Assembly: GCF_000735585.1 (NCBI RefSeq)
Contig: NZ_JNNO01000043.1
Span: 62,001-126,000 of the forward strand
Length of the DNA stretch: 64,000 bases
Direction: 5' to 3'
Source of the DNA: Devosia sp. LC5
Lineage (GTDB): Bacteria; Pseudomonadota; Alphaproteobacteria; Rhizobiales; Devosiaceae
The position numbers and the translations under genes were made by a program. Positions 42,901 to 49,634 of this stretch are shown piece after piece. The notes beneath the pieces are model-generated. The model had not been told where the DNA came from, did no database searches, and saw nothing but the letters and a program-made list of their open reading frames with translations. Within the stretch, counting starts at the first letter, position 1, and each line of letters opens with the position of its first letter.

Positions 42901-42997
42901 CTACCGGTATCGTATTACGGCGTCTACCACTTGGGACGATCAGTCAGGCAGTTGGACAATCAACCTGGCATTTGGCGCAACGCTCTGGCGCAAATAG
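39956..42997 (+). CDS. tail tip attachment / host-specificity protein (J-like)
   Basis: 1013 residues. N-terminal membrane-like stretch (ALFAGSALAASIIAGGLSFG), then GEGKVRGHHVYYAKYGSGNK and the phage J-type domains; fibronectin-like segments near residues 500-600 (PVLEFTWTPPEDPSMTAVRF). The last 350 residues are beta/coil fibre-like. It recognises the host receptor. Confidence 0.92.
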   Translation: MVIFTAIGTAVAGALFAGSALAASIIAGGLSFGASLLLSSLTRPKAARNEPYSAVQGQIQYGAQVPVSALFGEGKVRGHHVYYAKYGSGNKYNADVFILANGWCDGLDGRVYFYGEKHDLVARPIIGNEISHYGVSGFDNLISIRFYDGRPGQGVDTKLVADTAALGNTWKATSVCAGMTYVVVEREYDADKFNKGRPDFEFVLRGLREYDPRKDSTVAGGSGPQRIDDPATWVHTKNPVVHRLNYQLGLRGLLSGRTLVGEGKSLGQLDLGTYFAAMNVADTPRLGKPTYEASIFVNGEDDHTEVLKELDDAIAGYALNRRGLSGVIAGAPQIPVASITADDIPVGRAQEVQRRKSAFGLFNYISGQFTSPESLWNPESLTPVFVNLDVAADGRVRQTSNDFLQVTDPDIAQYLLNIRYRQNRKGGSATVPVSRRVGLNVQEGEWVEFDGLEWLVTGWRCDAQFRCTLTLAETGADVYSEAGIEPGPIVVPPTAPLNPSLLSTVQNFSAAVGFIQNSDGEEAPVLEFTWTPPEDPSMTAVRFFYFVGEDPTGQTVYQDQTTDVEAGTYATTKNIIPGVHYTARATITTVPDRLKTYTPWVTTEIITGPFTLGLDAIADEVAEKVAELDEWTRYNTRETIEEKRKAILLNVAGAVGDYNDRQHIRQEAASTFEASKASWSLDILTATGPNSALSLRIEQLDAEVFDPVTGLPAVASAVDLLSTEVNDPGTGLQAVGNAILSLVSSVPGASAEGLMRIYTSAAAVGEEVRIALSAATSGADGPANAALYITAGGGNSDILLVANRIAAVTGPAGAKYGIFVVDAGVVWMDEARIRNLTAANIQTRSLTADKLVAGTLTSAEINVQQLVASNAFLTYLRVGSAQIDDLSVGRIKIANGAVTDFVTHSASGAGTTNQLVFDGPTFIATDGPWIETATASSSRTTAGSTNIDFVLVNVSTGALLTVAEANNSMSHSGIRMGTPGQTYRYRITASTTWDDQSGSWTINLAFGATLWRK

Positions 42998-43006
42998 GAG
43001 GCCCCA

Positions 43007-43219
43007 ATGGCCAAGAAACAATCTGAACAGGCAGAACCCCAGCAGGTCAGCCCAATGGCGGCACTGCTCGCCCTGGGCGGACGGCATGAAGTGCTGGATG
43101 CCTACTACTCCAACCGCGTCAAGGTGCTGGAGAATGACAAGCTGATGCTTCAGGCCCGGGTGGCGGAGCTCGAGGCCGAGATCGACGCGATGAAGCCGCC
43201 ACCGTCACCCGCCAATTAA
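43007..43219 (+). CDS. small coiled-coil protein between tip and fibre
   Basis: 70 residues: SPMAALLALGGRHEVLDAYY then RVKVLENDKLMLQARVAELE. A helical coiled coil with a proline-rich tail. Possibly a chaperone for the fibre; unknown. Confidence 0.7.
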   Translation: MAKKQSEQAEPQQVSPMAALLALGGRHEVLDAYYSNRVKVLENDKLMLQARVAELEAEIDAMKPPPSPAN

Positions 43220-43242
43220 CTAGCCGCCACCGTCACCCGCCA
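43194..43242 (+). repeat. 21-bp tandem direct repeat
   Basis: The unit starting AGCCGCCACCGTCACCCGCC (21 bp) occurs at 43194-43214 and 43222-43242 with a 28-bp period. The first copy encodes the C-terminus and the second follows the stop. Confidence 0.7.
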
Positions 43243-43245
43243 CAG

Positions 43246-43266
43246 CCGCCGCAAGGCGGTTTTTTA
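43246..43266 (+). terminator. intrinsic terminator before fibre gene
   Basis: CCGCC-GCAA-GGCGG stem followed by TTTTTTA. It lies after the coiled-coil gene and 16 bp before the fibre ATG, implying a separate fibre promoter or partial read-through. Confidence 0.75.
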
Positions 43267-43281
43267 TTGCCTGGAGATACC

Positions 43282-44571
43282 ATGGCCATCGATATCGACC
43301 AAAGCCATTACAATACCGGCACGGCAACGGTCGCCGAAACCGACACGATCGTTACGTTCCAGGGCGCCGGAACTCTGGGAACGGAGTTCCGAAAGGGCGA
43401 TCAGTTCGGTACGCACGTGGGCATGCCGACCCGCATTGCCGAGATTGGTCCGGCAATTGGGTTGTCTGCATCTCAGATTCTGCTGGCTTACCCATGGCTC
43501 GGCCCATCGCAGACAGAAGCGCCCTATGAAATCCAACGGGTGCCCTTTGACCTGGGCTACCAGCAGGCCATCAATGAGCTGTTGGAACTGCTCGGGGGCG
43601 GGATACTGCCTGGGCTTGCCGGGCTTGATGGCACGGGCGGCGACAAGGGCATTACCCTTACTGGCGCCGGAACAGCGGCGACCTTTGCCCAGATGGCATG
43701 GGCTCGCGCCATGCAGGGGCTGGTTGGTGCCGCTGACAAGTTTCCTTATCTTGATAGCGCCGATACCGCGGCACTTGCTGACCTGACAGAAACGGCGAGG
43801 ACCTTGCTTGCGAATGCCGATGCTTCGGGGATGCAGGATACCTTGGGCTTCAGCACCTTCTTTAAATCGCTGGTCGATGACGCCACGGCCGGTGATGTGC
43901 TAACCTCTTTGGGATTCAGCACCTTCTTTAAATCGCTGGTCGATGACGCCACGGCCGGTGATGTGCTAACCTCTTTGGGATTCAGCGAGTTCGTCAAATC
44001 CCTGGTCGATGATGCCAATGGATCGGCTGTGCGAAGCTCGATCGGCGCCATAGCCATTGAAGACACAGGTCGTCGATTATTGCAGCGTTTTGGCCCTGCT
44101 GAGCTAGCTGGTGTCAGCGGCATCACTTTAACGCTTCCTCCTGAATACGCATTCTTTGAAATAAAGATTGCAGGTTTATATTCAGATGCAGGAGGAACCT
44201 ATTCCGCGTATTTTGGGGATGATGCTCAAATATATTTCGGAGCGAACGAGTACCAAAATGAAGTTCTTCAAACGAGCAATTCTACTGTCATATCCGCTAG
44301 CTTTCTTGCCTCACGCCTAGACGTGGCGATAATGGCAAGTGCGTTAGGGGAATTTAACGCAGATTTTTCTATCTATCCCGGTGCGGTGGCAGGAGGAAGG
44401 CGCCCGTCACTTCGCCATGTTTCTTACCAAACACCAGATAGGGTCGACCACTTTTTAGGCACTCGTCATGGGTCTTTGCTACCGTCAATCGGGCGGGCTA
44501 CTCGTTTCCAAATTTTGTTTGGTGGGACTTTAGGGTCTGTCGGCAATATTAGCTTTTGGGGAGTATTGTAA
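43282..44571 (+). CDS. tail fibre protein with 22-residue tandem repeats
   Basis: 429 residues from ATG 43282 with GGAGA upstream. N-terminal virion-binding part, then three copies of a 22-residue unit (LGFSTFFKSLVDDATAGDVL TS-type, residues about 188-253), two almost identical at the DNA level. The C-terminal 150 residues are beta-rich and encoded by unusually AT-rich DNA, typical of a swapped receptor-binding tip. Confidence 0.88.
   Translation: MAIDIDQSHYNTGTATVAETDTIVTFQGAGTLGTEFRKGDQFGTHVGMPTRIAEIGPAIGLSASQILLAYPWLGPSQTEAPYEIQRVPFDLGYQQAINELLELLGGGILPGLAGLDGTGGDKGITLTGAGTAATFAQMAWARAMQGLVGAADKFPYLDSADTAALADLTETARTLLANADASGMQDTLGFSTFFKSLVDDATAGDVLTSLGFSTFFKSLVDDATAGDVLTSLGFSEFVKSLVDDANGSAVRSSIGAIAIEDTGRRLLQRFGPAELAGVSGITLTLPPEYAFFEIKIAGLYSDAGGTYSAYFGDDAQIYFGANEYQNEVLQTSNSTVISASFLASRLDVAIMASALGEFNADFSIYPGAVAGGRRPSLRHVSYQTPDRVDHFLGTRHGSLLPSIGRATRFQILFGGTLGSVGNISFWGVL
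43843..44040 (+). repeat. three 66-bp tandem repeats in fibre gene
   Basis: Units 43843-43908 and 43909-43974 differ at one base; 43975-44040 is a diverged third copy. Each encodes a 22-residue unit and keeps the reading frame, indicating recent duplication that lengthened the fibre stalk. Confidence 0.9.
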
Positions 44572-44934
44572 ATGACAGAGTACCACTTGATTGACGGTGA
44601 GCGAGTAGCCCTTACACCTGCTGAAGCGGCGGCATTCAAGCGGCCACCAACTCCGCCGGCCATCGTAGAAGTCAAAGCGGAGTGCCGGCGCCGCATCTTG
44701 CTTGTCATGACCGAAGACAAGCAACGCAATACGCTGGCGGCAGGACAAACAGCAGTGATGCAATATGGCGCAGACCCGGCGAATTGGCCGGTTGATCTGC
44801 AACAGCAACAGGCTGAAGCAAGTGCTGCATGGGCGATCATCGTGCAACTGCGCGCAAGGTCTGATGCAATCGAGGCTATGAACCCGATCCCGCTCGATTT
44901 CAGAGACGATGCGTATTGGACTCAAGCGGCTTAG
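44572..44934 (+). CDS. hypothetical fibre-associated protein
   Basis: 120 residues: MTEYHLIDGERVALTPAEAA, then EDKQRNTLAAGQTAVMQYGA, AWAIIVQLRARSDAIEAMNP. It abuts the fibre stop with no gap. Proteins at this place often chaperone fibre assembly; no family assigned. Confidence 0.75.
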   Translation: MTEYHLIDGERVALTPAEAAAFKRPPTPPAIVEVKAECRRRILLVMTEDKQRNTLAAGQTAVMQYGADPANWPVDLQQQQAEASAAWAIIVQLRARSDAIEAMNPIPLDFRDDAYWTQAA

Positions 44935-45036
44935 CTGGACGCCCTTTGGCAGTGCGGAGCAAGTTAAGGCCGGTAGTACTCCCTAACGAAAGTGGTTTAT
45001 GGGATACTGGAAGGCACAAGCACGTAGGGTCGTTGG

Positions 45037-45930
45037 ATGATAGAAGCTCTGAATAGTGCATTCGCACATGGCCAAGATTATGCGGGGCGCATCTTCCTTG
45101 CGGCCTCGGTCATTCTCATCGCTGAATTAATCCTGCCGATGTCGCGGTACAGTTGGGTGTCGCGCGTCAGGGGCGCGGTGTTCTGGATGGTCTATATCGT
45201 GATCACCGCAACGAGCATGACGCTGTTCTATCGGCTATGGGGACACTTGGGCGTCACCCCACTGTTTAGGATAGATCTTCGATTTTTGTCTGAGTGGTCA
45301 GGGCTTGCGATACTCGATCCCGTGGGCGGGGTTTTGGCTTCCCTGTTGGTGCTCCAGGTCAGTGAGTTCTTCTACTATTGGTTTCATCGACTCCAGCACT
45401 CAAGTCGTTTCTTCTGGCGTTTCCACGCGGAGCATCACTCCCTTGAGGAAATGAGCGCGTTCAATAGCAACCATCATTTCACCGAAGAGATATTCAGAAT
45501 TCCCTTTGTGGCCATACCCATTTCTCTGCTGTTTAGCTTCGAGCAGGGTTATGTGCCGTGGCTGTGGGCCTTGCTGCTCGGCTGGCAGGGTATCTATGAA
45601 CACAGCAGTACGAAGGTCCATTTCGGGTTTTTGCGCTACGTTGTTCCCGATAACCGCTTCCACCGTATTCACCATTCGGTTGAGAAGCGGCACCACAACA
45701 AGAACTTCGGTAGCGGATCAGCGCTGTGGGATATTGTTTTTGGGACCATTCATCACCCCGAGAAAGACGAGTGGCCGGACGTAGGCGTGTCTTACATGAG
45801 GGAGCCGAAAACCTTGTCAGAATTCATGTGGCGCCCTTTCAAGCGGAAGAAGTTGAAGACAAAAGCCATTGTGGAGGAGCCGGTAAAGCCGACACAAGCG
45901 GCTGGCTTGACGGCTACGTCTCGTGATTAG
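45037..45930 (+). CDS. fatty acid hydroxylase / sterol desaturase family protein
   Basis: 297-residue inner-membrane enzyme. Hydrophobic helices at about 17-35, 46-66, 95-115 and 155-185. The di-iron histidine motifs are complete: HRLQH (117-121), HAEHH (130-134), NHH (146-147), and HRIHHSVEKRHH (209-220). It should hydroxylate or desaturate a lipid; substrate unknown. It lies between phage fibre and lysis genes, has its own terminator and lower GC, so it is probable cargo that alters the lysogen's envelope. Confidence 0.9.
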   Translation: MIEALNSAFAHGQDYAGRIFLAASVILIAELILPMSRYSWVSRVRGAVFWMVYIVITATSMTLFYRLWGHLGVTPLFRIDLRFLSEWSGLAILDPVGGVLASLLVLQVSEFFYYWFHRLQHSSRFFWRFHAEHHSLEEMSAFNSNHHFTEEIFRIPFVAIPISLLFSFEQGYVPWLWALLLGWQGIYEHSSTKVHFGFLRYVVPDNRFHRIHHSVEKRHHNKNFGSGSALWDIVFGTIHHPEKDEWPDVGVSYMREPKTLSEFMWRPFKRKKLKTKAIVEEPVKPTQAAGLTATSRD

Positions 45931-45958
45931 CAGCAGCTAAAACCACCGAAAACCTCGA

Positions 45959-45982
45959 GGCGGCTCGCTAAGCCGCCTTTTC
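45959..45982 (+). terminator. intrinsic terminator of hydroxylase gene
   Basis: GGCGGCT-CGCTA-AGCCGCC stem followed by TTTTCTTTT, 30 bp after the hydroxylase stop. Confidence 0.85.
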
Positions 45983-46010
45983 TTTTGCGCTTCCGATAAA
46001 TCCTGAAGAC

Positions 46011-46205
46011 CTAACCCTCCGGCCAGTTGTTCCCTCTCTGAACCCTGACCACATCGAAATGATCGAGCGGCGCGGTAAACCTCTGGCCTGCAAGCTCAAC
46101 CGTCACGATCTGCCGGCAGTCGATATCCAGTTCATCGGCCACCCGCGCGACCTTTAGCCAGACCTGTATCCGGTCGCCTTCGCGGACTTCCATCTTCTTC
46201 GGCAT
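46011..46205 (-). CDS. small leftward hypothetical protein
   Basis: 64 residues: MPKKMEVREGDRIQVWLKVA then IVTVELAGQRFTAPLDHFDV. A compact beta-barrel-like sequence. Convergent with the hydroxylase gene and opposite the lysis block, so another possible cargo gene. Function unknown. Confidence 0.65.
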   Translation of the reverse strand: MPKKMEVREGDRIQVWLKVARVADELDIDCRQIVTVELAGQRFTAPLDHFDVVRVQRGNNWPEG

Positions 46206-46277
46206 TCACAGCCCTCCCGCTCCAACAAGCAGCGTGACGGCTTCTAAGTTCCCAATCCATCATCAGGAGAATACCCC

Positions 46278-46928
46278 ATGAGCAAGCTCTACTCGAGCTG
46301 GCAGCGCTTCCCCATGTCCGAATGGCGCTGGCCCAACTTCAGCCCCCAGGAAATCGCCAGCAAGGGCGAAGGGGAGCTTCTTATTGATGAAGCTAGCATG
46401 GACAAGCTCCAGGCGCTCAGGACCGCCTTGGGCAAGCCGCTGATCATCACGAGCGCCTATCGATCGGCCGCGCACAATGCCCGGGTGAAGGGCGCCAAGA
46501 ATAGCCAGCATCGCCTGGGCAAGGCGTTCGACGTGATGATGACCAATCAGGATCCTGCAGCCTTCGAACGGGCCGCCCGAGCTGCTGGTTTCACCGGCTT
46601 TGGTCACTATCCGAAATCCGGCTTCATGCACATCGATACCGGCCCGGCCCGTCGGTGGAATGACGGTTCCAACTTCCCAACGGCGACGGAAAGCAAGATC
46701 GCTCCGACGCCGCAATTCCAGACCGAGCCGAAGCGCGAAACCATCACCGATATCGTGACCAAGCCCGAAGTTCTGGCCGGCGCCGGATCGGTGCTGACCG
46801 GGGCAGGGGCTGTCAGCCAGGGCAGCGGCCCGGTGCAGATCGCCCTCGCCATCGTGATGGTCGTTATCGTCTGCGCGTTCGCCGCATGGCTGGTGATGAA
46901 GGTGATCCGCCGGGCGAGGGAGGTTTAA
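46278..46928 (+). CDS. endolysin, M15 peptidase with C-terminal membrane helix
   Basis: 216 residues. The M15_3 domain (1-130) carries zinc ligands in SQHRLGKAFDV (His78, Asp85) and MHIDTGP (His118), cutting peptide bonds of peptidoglycan. Residues about 185-208 (VQIALAIVMVVIVCAFAAWL) are a transmembrane helix followed by a basic end. The C-terminal anchor is unusual for a soluble endolysin. Confidence 0.9.
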   Translation: MSKLYSSWQRFPMSEWRWPNFSPQEIASKGEGELLIDEASMDKLQALRTALGKPLIITSAYRSAAHNARVKGAKNSQHRLGKAFDVMMTNQDPAAFERAARAAGFTGFGHYPKSGFMHIDTGPARRWNDGSNFPTATESKIAPTPQFQTEPKRETITDIVTKPEVLAGAGSVLTGAGAVSQGSGPVQIALAIVMVVIVCAFAAWLVMKVIRRAREV

Positions 46929-46930
46929 TC

Positions 46931-47326
46931 ATGCAACTATCCCCAATCCTTCGCGGCTTTGAAGCTGGTCGGGTCGCCTTTTGGTGCCCCGGTTGCAGTG
47001 AGGCCCACCAGATCACGGTCAACGACGCTGTCAACGGGCAAGGCCCGAAATGGTCCTACAATGGCAACCCCGATGCCCCGACGTTCTCGCCGTCAGTGCT
47101 TGTGCGAGGCGTCCGCATCGATGGCGGCGACGAAGAACTCGACCGCATCCTTGACACCTACAAGCTGCCAGAAGACCGCGAGCGGATGCTTGCCGATAAG
47201 CGCATCAACACGGTCTGCCATTCCTTCGTGAATAGCGGGCAGATCCAGTTCCTCGGCGATTGCACCCACGCGCTCGCCGGGCAGACTGTCCCGCTCCCGC
47301 CTTTTCCGGCCAGCTCCGATGTTTAG
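46931..47326 (+). CDS. DUF6527 family protein
   Basis: 131 residues from ATG 46931. FWCPGCSEAHQI, WSYNGNPDAPTFSPSVLV and CHSFVNSGQIQFLGDCTHAL are the family marks, with a probable zinc site formed by cysteines and histidines. Common in phage lysis/late regions; function unknown. Confidence 0.85.
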   Translation: MQLSPILRGFEAGRVAFWCPGCSEAHQITVNDAVNGQGPKWSYNGNPDAPTFSPSVLVRGVRIDGGDEELDRILDTYKLPEDRERMLADKRINTVCHSFVNSGQIQFLGDCTHALAGQTVPLPPFPASSDV

Positions 47327-47555
47327 CTTTTGGGGAAAGATCAAGGCGGGGCTGGCGATTGCCGGCGCCATCATTTTCGCCATCGGGGTCGCGTTTCTGC
47401 GCGGCCGAGCCGAGGGCAAGAAGATCATCGAAGCCGAGCAGGCGAAGCGCCGCGCAGAATCCATGAAGCAGCGAAAGGAGATTGGCGATGAAGTTGACCA
47501 GATGGGCGCTGCCGATGTTGACAGCAACTATTCTCGCTGGCTGCGGGACGACTAG
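47319..47555 (+). CDS. inner-membrane spanin (Rz-like)
   Basis: 78 residues: one N-terminal transmembrane helix (KAGLAIAGAIIFAIGVAFLR) and a charged periplasmic helix (KKIIEAEQAKRRAESMKQRK). It overlaps an out-of-frame lipoprotein gene, as Rz and Rz1 do. Links the inner membrane to the outer-membrane partner during lysis. Confidence 0.8.
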   Translation: MFSFWGKIKAGLAIAGAIIFAIGVAFLRGRAEGKKIIEAEQAKRRAESMKQRKEIGDEVDQMGAADVDSNYSRWLRDD

Positions 47556-47682
47556 CGGCAATTTCTGCGACGTGGCCTCGGCAATCCGGCCGTCCGTTCA
47601 GGACGACATGACCGATGGCACCAAGCGTCAGATCGTTTCGCACAACAACTATGGCGAGGCCGCTTGCGGCTGGCGCCGCTGA
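47488..47682 (+). CDS. outer-membrane spanin lipoprotein (Rz1-like)
   Basis: 64 residues from ATG 47488 with AGGAG nine bases upstream. Signal KLTRWALPMLTATILAGCGT with lipobox LAGC, then a short periplasmic part. It starts inside the Rz-like gene in another frame. The mature part is not proline-rich as in lambda. Confidence 0.78.
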   Translation: MKLTRWALPMLTATILAGCGTTSGNFCDVASAIRPSVQDDMTDGTKRQIVSHNNYGEAACGWRR

Positions 47683-47697
47683 TCGACGGAGCGGTTT

Positions 47698-48096
47698 GTG
47701 GCCACCACCAACGACATGTTGCTCAAGATGATGGAGCAATTGCGCGCCGATTTCTCCGAGGAGCGGGAAGCGTCCCGCCAAAGCCGAAGCAAGCTCCATG
47801 AACGTGTGGATGGCATCTCCGAGGACATCGGCGCCATTCGGGGAGATATTCGCATCCTTGGCGAGGTTGACGGGCAGGTGAGGGGGGAAATCAAGGCCCT
47901 GAAGAAAACAGTCACGGACAACCAAACCAGCGTGCAGCCGACCGTAGATGCCTGGCGTGATCTGCTCAAAAGCGGCCGGCGGATATCGTGGGCATTTTCG
48001 ATTGCAGGGATCACCACGCTCGGCGGCTTCGTTGCGGCGGTGACGGGGTTGTTTGACTGGGTTGTCGGCGCCCTCAAAGCCAAGGGTTGGCTATGA
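47698..48096 (+). CDS. coiled-coil protein with C-terminal membrane segment (DUF1515-like), holin candidate
   Basis: 132 residues from a GTG start. MEQLRADFSEEREASRQSRS and ISEDIGAIRGDIRIL form a long coiled coil; the C-terminus SWAFSIAGITTLGGFVAAVT, GLFDWVVGAL is hydrophobic. It follows the spanins, so a lysis role is likely. Overlaps the next gene by four bases. Confidence 0.75.
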   Translation: MATTNDMLLKMMEQLRADFSEEREASRQSRSKLHERVDGISEDIGAIRGDIRILGEVDGQVRGEIKALKKTVTDNQTSVQPTVDAWRDLLKSGRRISWAFSIAGITTLGGFVAAVTGLFDWVVGALKAKGWL

Positions 48097-48260
48097 GCCT
48101 GGCCGAGCTGACTGCGCTCATGTCCAAGGTTGGCCGCAAGCACCCCGACTTGATGCAAGACAGGAATGTCGCCCTGTTCATCCAAGCCTGCATCGATGAG
48201 GCCAAAACGCTGCCGCAGGAGCACGCCCCGACCGCGCCGGTAGATGTGATCGATATCTAG
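48093..48260 (+). CDS. 55-residue protein after holin candidate
   Basis: MSLAELTALMSKVGRKHPDL, then QDRNVALFIQACIDEAKTLP. The ATG overlaps the preceding stop (ATGA), which supports translation. Helical, soluble, unknown. Confidence 0.6.
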   Translation: MSLAELTALMSKVGRKHPDLMQDRNVALFIQACIDEAKTLPQEHAPTAPVDVIDI

Positions 48261-48316
48261 TCTGTTCCGTATTCGTTCACGGTGCTATCGATGTCCGCCG
48301 AAAGGTGGATCGAGAA

Positions 48317-48805
48317 ATGCCAACGTTGGGCGAGCTTCGGGACTATGGCGCGCGATTGACCATTTACTGCCACACGATCAATCCCCGGCGCTGTGGCAAT
48401 AGCTGGTCCCCGAGCATGGATCAGATGGTCCAGTATTTCGGCGTTGACTTCGACCCCGGCGAGCGTCGGCCGGAATTCCTTCGCCGCTTCGTCTGCGAGA
48501 AGTGCGGGCAGCGAGATATCGCCACGACCTGGCATCCGCCTGCCAATACGCCAGGCCTGCTGACTGGCCAGGGTAGCCACGATCACGGTCCACCCAATCC
48601 CGTGGAGGTGGCCAGGATCAGAGCCGAGTACGAGCAGGGCAAGGCAATAGCCGAAATGCATAAGGCGAACGCCGACAGGATGCGGCAAGAAGCCTTAGCG
48701 GCGGAGAAGGCCAGAAAGAAGCTGCAGCGTGACCTCGAAACCGGGCGACAGATTATCGGGCCGCCGAATCCTTGGGCTGGCCGGAAGAAGGGGCGTTGGC
48801 TTTAG
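48317..48805 (+). CDS. zinc-ribbon hypothetical protein
   Basis: 162 residues from ATG 48317. Cysteines at ARLTIYCHT and RRFVCEKCGQRD form a ribbon; the second half is a charged helix (AEMHKANADRMRQEALAAEK). Last rightward prophage gene. Function unknown. Confidence 0.68.
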   Translation: MPTLGELRDYGARLTIYCHTINPRRCGNSWSPSMDQMVQYFGVDFDPGERRPEFLRRFVCEKCGQRDIATTWHPPANTPGLLTGQGSHDHGPPNPVEVARIRAEYEQGKAIAEMHKANADRMRQEALAAEKARKKLQRDLETGRQIIGPPNPWAGRKKGRWL

Positions 48806-48986
48806 CCTCCATATCGCTCAGCAGCACTCGAACCGTCTCCGCCCGCACATCGGCATGTTCTGCCTCGCGCCGATGTGCCGAGATGGCCTCGAGGTGAGCC
48901 AGTAGGTTGCGGAGCCGCGCTATCTCTCGATCCCTTGCGGGATTGTTGGATGTCGCATTGGAGGCGTTGCTGGGGCATGTGTTCAT
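48753..48986 (-). CDS. small leftward coiled-coil protein at prophage end
   Basis: 77 residues from ATG 48986: RDREIARLRNLLAHLEAISA, HRREAEHADVRAETVRVLLS. It overlaps the 3' end of the opposite gene by 53 bases. Probably expressed separately near attR; unknown. Confidence 0.55.
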   Translation of the reverse strand: MNTCPSNASNATSNNPARDREIARLRNLLAHLEAISAHRREAEHADVRAETVRVLLSDMEAKANAPSSGQPKDSAAR

Positions 48987-49048
48987 GCTAGGAGCATAGC
49001 GTGACAGGGCGCACTGACAAGGTCGCGGCCATAGCGAGAACGCAAGAA

Positions 49049-49075
49049 TGGCTAACTTCAAAATAGGTTAGCCAA
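49049..49075. other. candidate integrase arm-type sites, right end
   Basis: TGGCTAACT (49049-49057) and, inverted, TAGGTTAGCCAA (49064-49075), which equals the left-end TTGGCTAACCTA on the other strand. The two copies face each other 6 bp apart, 39 bp before the attR core. Confidence 0.5.
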
Positions 49076-49113
49076 AAAGGCCCGGATTATGCAGGAAAAT
49101 CAATACCCCAAGA

Positions 49114-49137
49114 GGGGCGTTGGTGGAGGGGACTGGA
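49114..49137. repeat. attR core within tRNA-Tyr 3' end
   Basis: Identical over 24 bp to 6215-6238. It spans the tRNA acceptor end and its first downstream bases, so crossover rebuilt a full tRNA gene on this side. Confidence 0.92.
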
Positions 49138-49205
49138 TTCGAACCAGTGTACGCTAAGCGGTCAGATTTACAGTCTGATGGATTTAACCACTCTCCCACC
49201 CCTCC
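49121..49205 (-). tRNA. tRNA-Tyr (anticodon GTA)
   Basis: 85 nt including encoded CCA. The acceptor stem GGAGGGG pairs with CCCCTCC, the anticodon loop is GACTGTAAATC, a long variable arm follows, and the T-loop is GGTTCGAATCC. Host gene and phage integration target; its 3' end forms attR. Confidence 0.96.
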
Positions 49206-49490
49206 ACTGACAACGTCGCGCGAGCGGGACAACGAAGCGCTAGGCGTTTCGTCGGGCGGTTTATGGTGGTCTGTGACAGTAGTGTCAACACCCTTCCGCC
49301 ATTGCCCGCAAGAAATCGGTGGGGCAGGGGAAAAGTATGTGATTTTTCCAGGGGATGGTTCCCGTACCGGCTCTGCCCAGCGGTCGAATGGAGGGTGGGC
49401 CCTCTGGGAATAGCGTCTTGGAGTTGGGAGTGTGGCCCAGCCGCGGGCGGCGGCCCCGTACTCGTTGAGCAGCAGTTTCAAATGGGAGTT

Positions 49491-49564
49491 TGGAGCGGGT
49501 AGCGGGAATCGAACCCGCATATTCAGCTTGGAAGGCTGCTGCTCTACCACTGAGCTATACCCGC
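49491..49564 (-). tRNA. tRNA-Gly (anticodon TCC)
   Basis: 74 nt with encoded CCA: 5' GCGGGTATAGCTCAGTGG, anticodon loop CTTCCAA, T-arm GGGTTCGATTCCC, acceptor complement TACCCGC. It lies upstream of tRNA-Tyr on the same strand. Confidence 0.96.
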
Positions 49565-49634
49565 CCGGTCGGAGTGATCCGAAGCATTGATCGATTAGCC
49601 CGACACGGGGCTTGGTGGCAAGCCCCGTGATAGT

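Larger units (their letters stand above)
6215..49137. mobile_element. complete-looking temperate siphophage prophage in tRNA-Tyr
   Basis: Bounded by the 24-bp direct repeat, with the integrase next to attL. It holds integration, immunity, replication/early, HK97-like head, siphophage tail, fibre and lysis modules in conventional order. No gene in the structural set looks broken. An S24 repressor with intact catalytic residues and nearby SOS-type sequence suggest it may be inducible (inference). Confidence 0.95.

Noticed and set aside
27018..42997. Gene transfer agent instead of a prophage
   Set aside because: Several tail genes resemble gene-transfer-agent proteins, but integrase, att sites, immunity, replication and lysis genes are all present.
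43843..44040. CRISPR array
   Set aside because: The repeats are 66 bp, contiguous without spacers, and encode in-frame fibre units.
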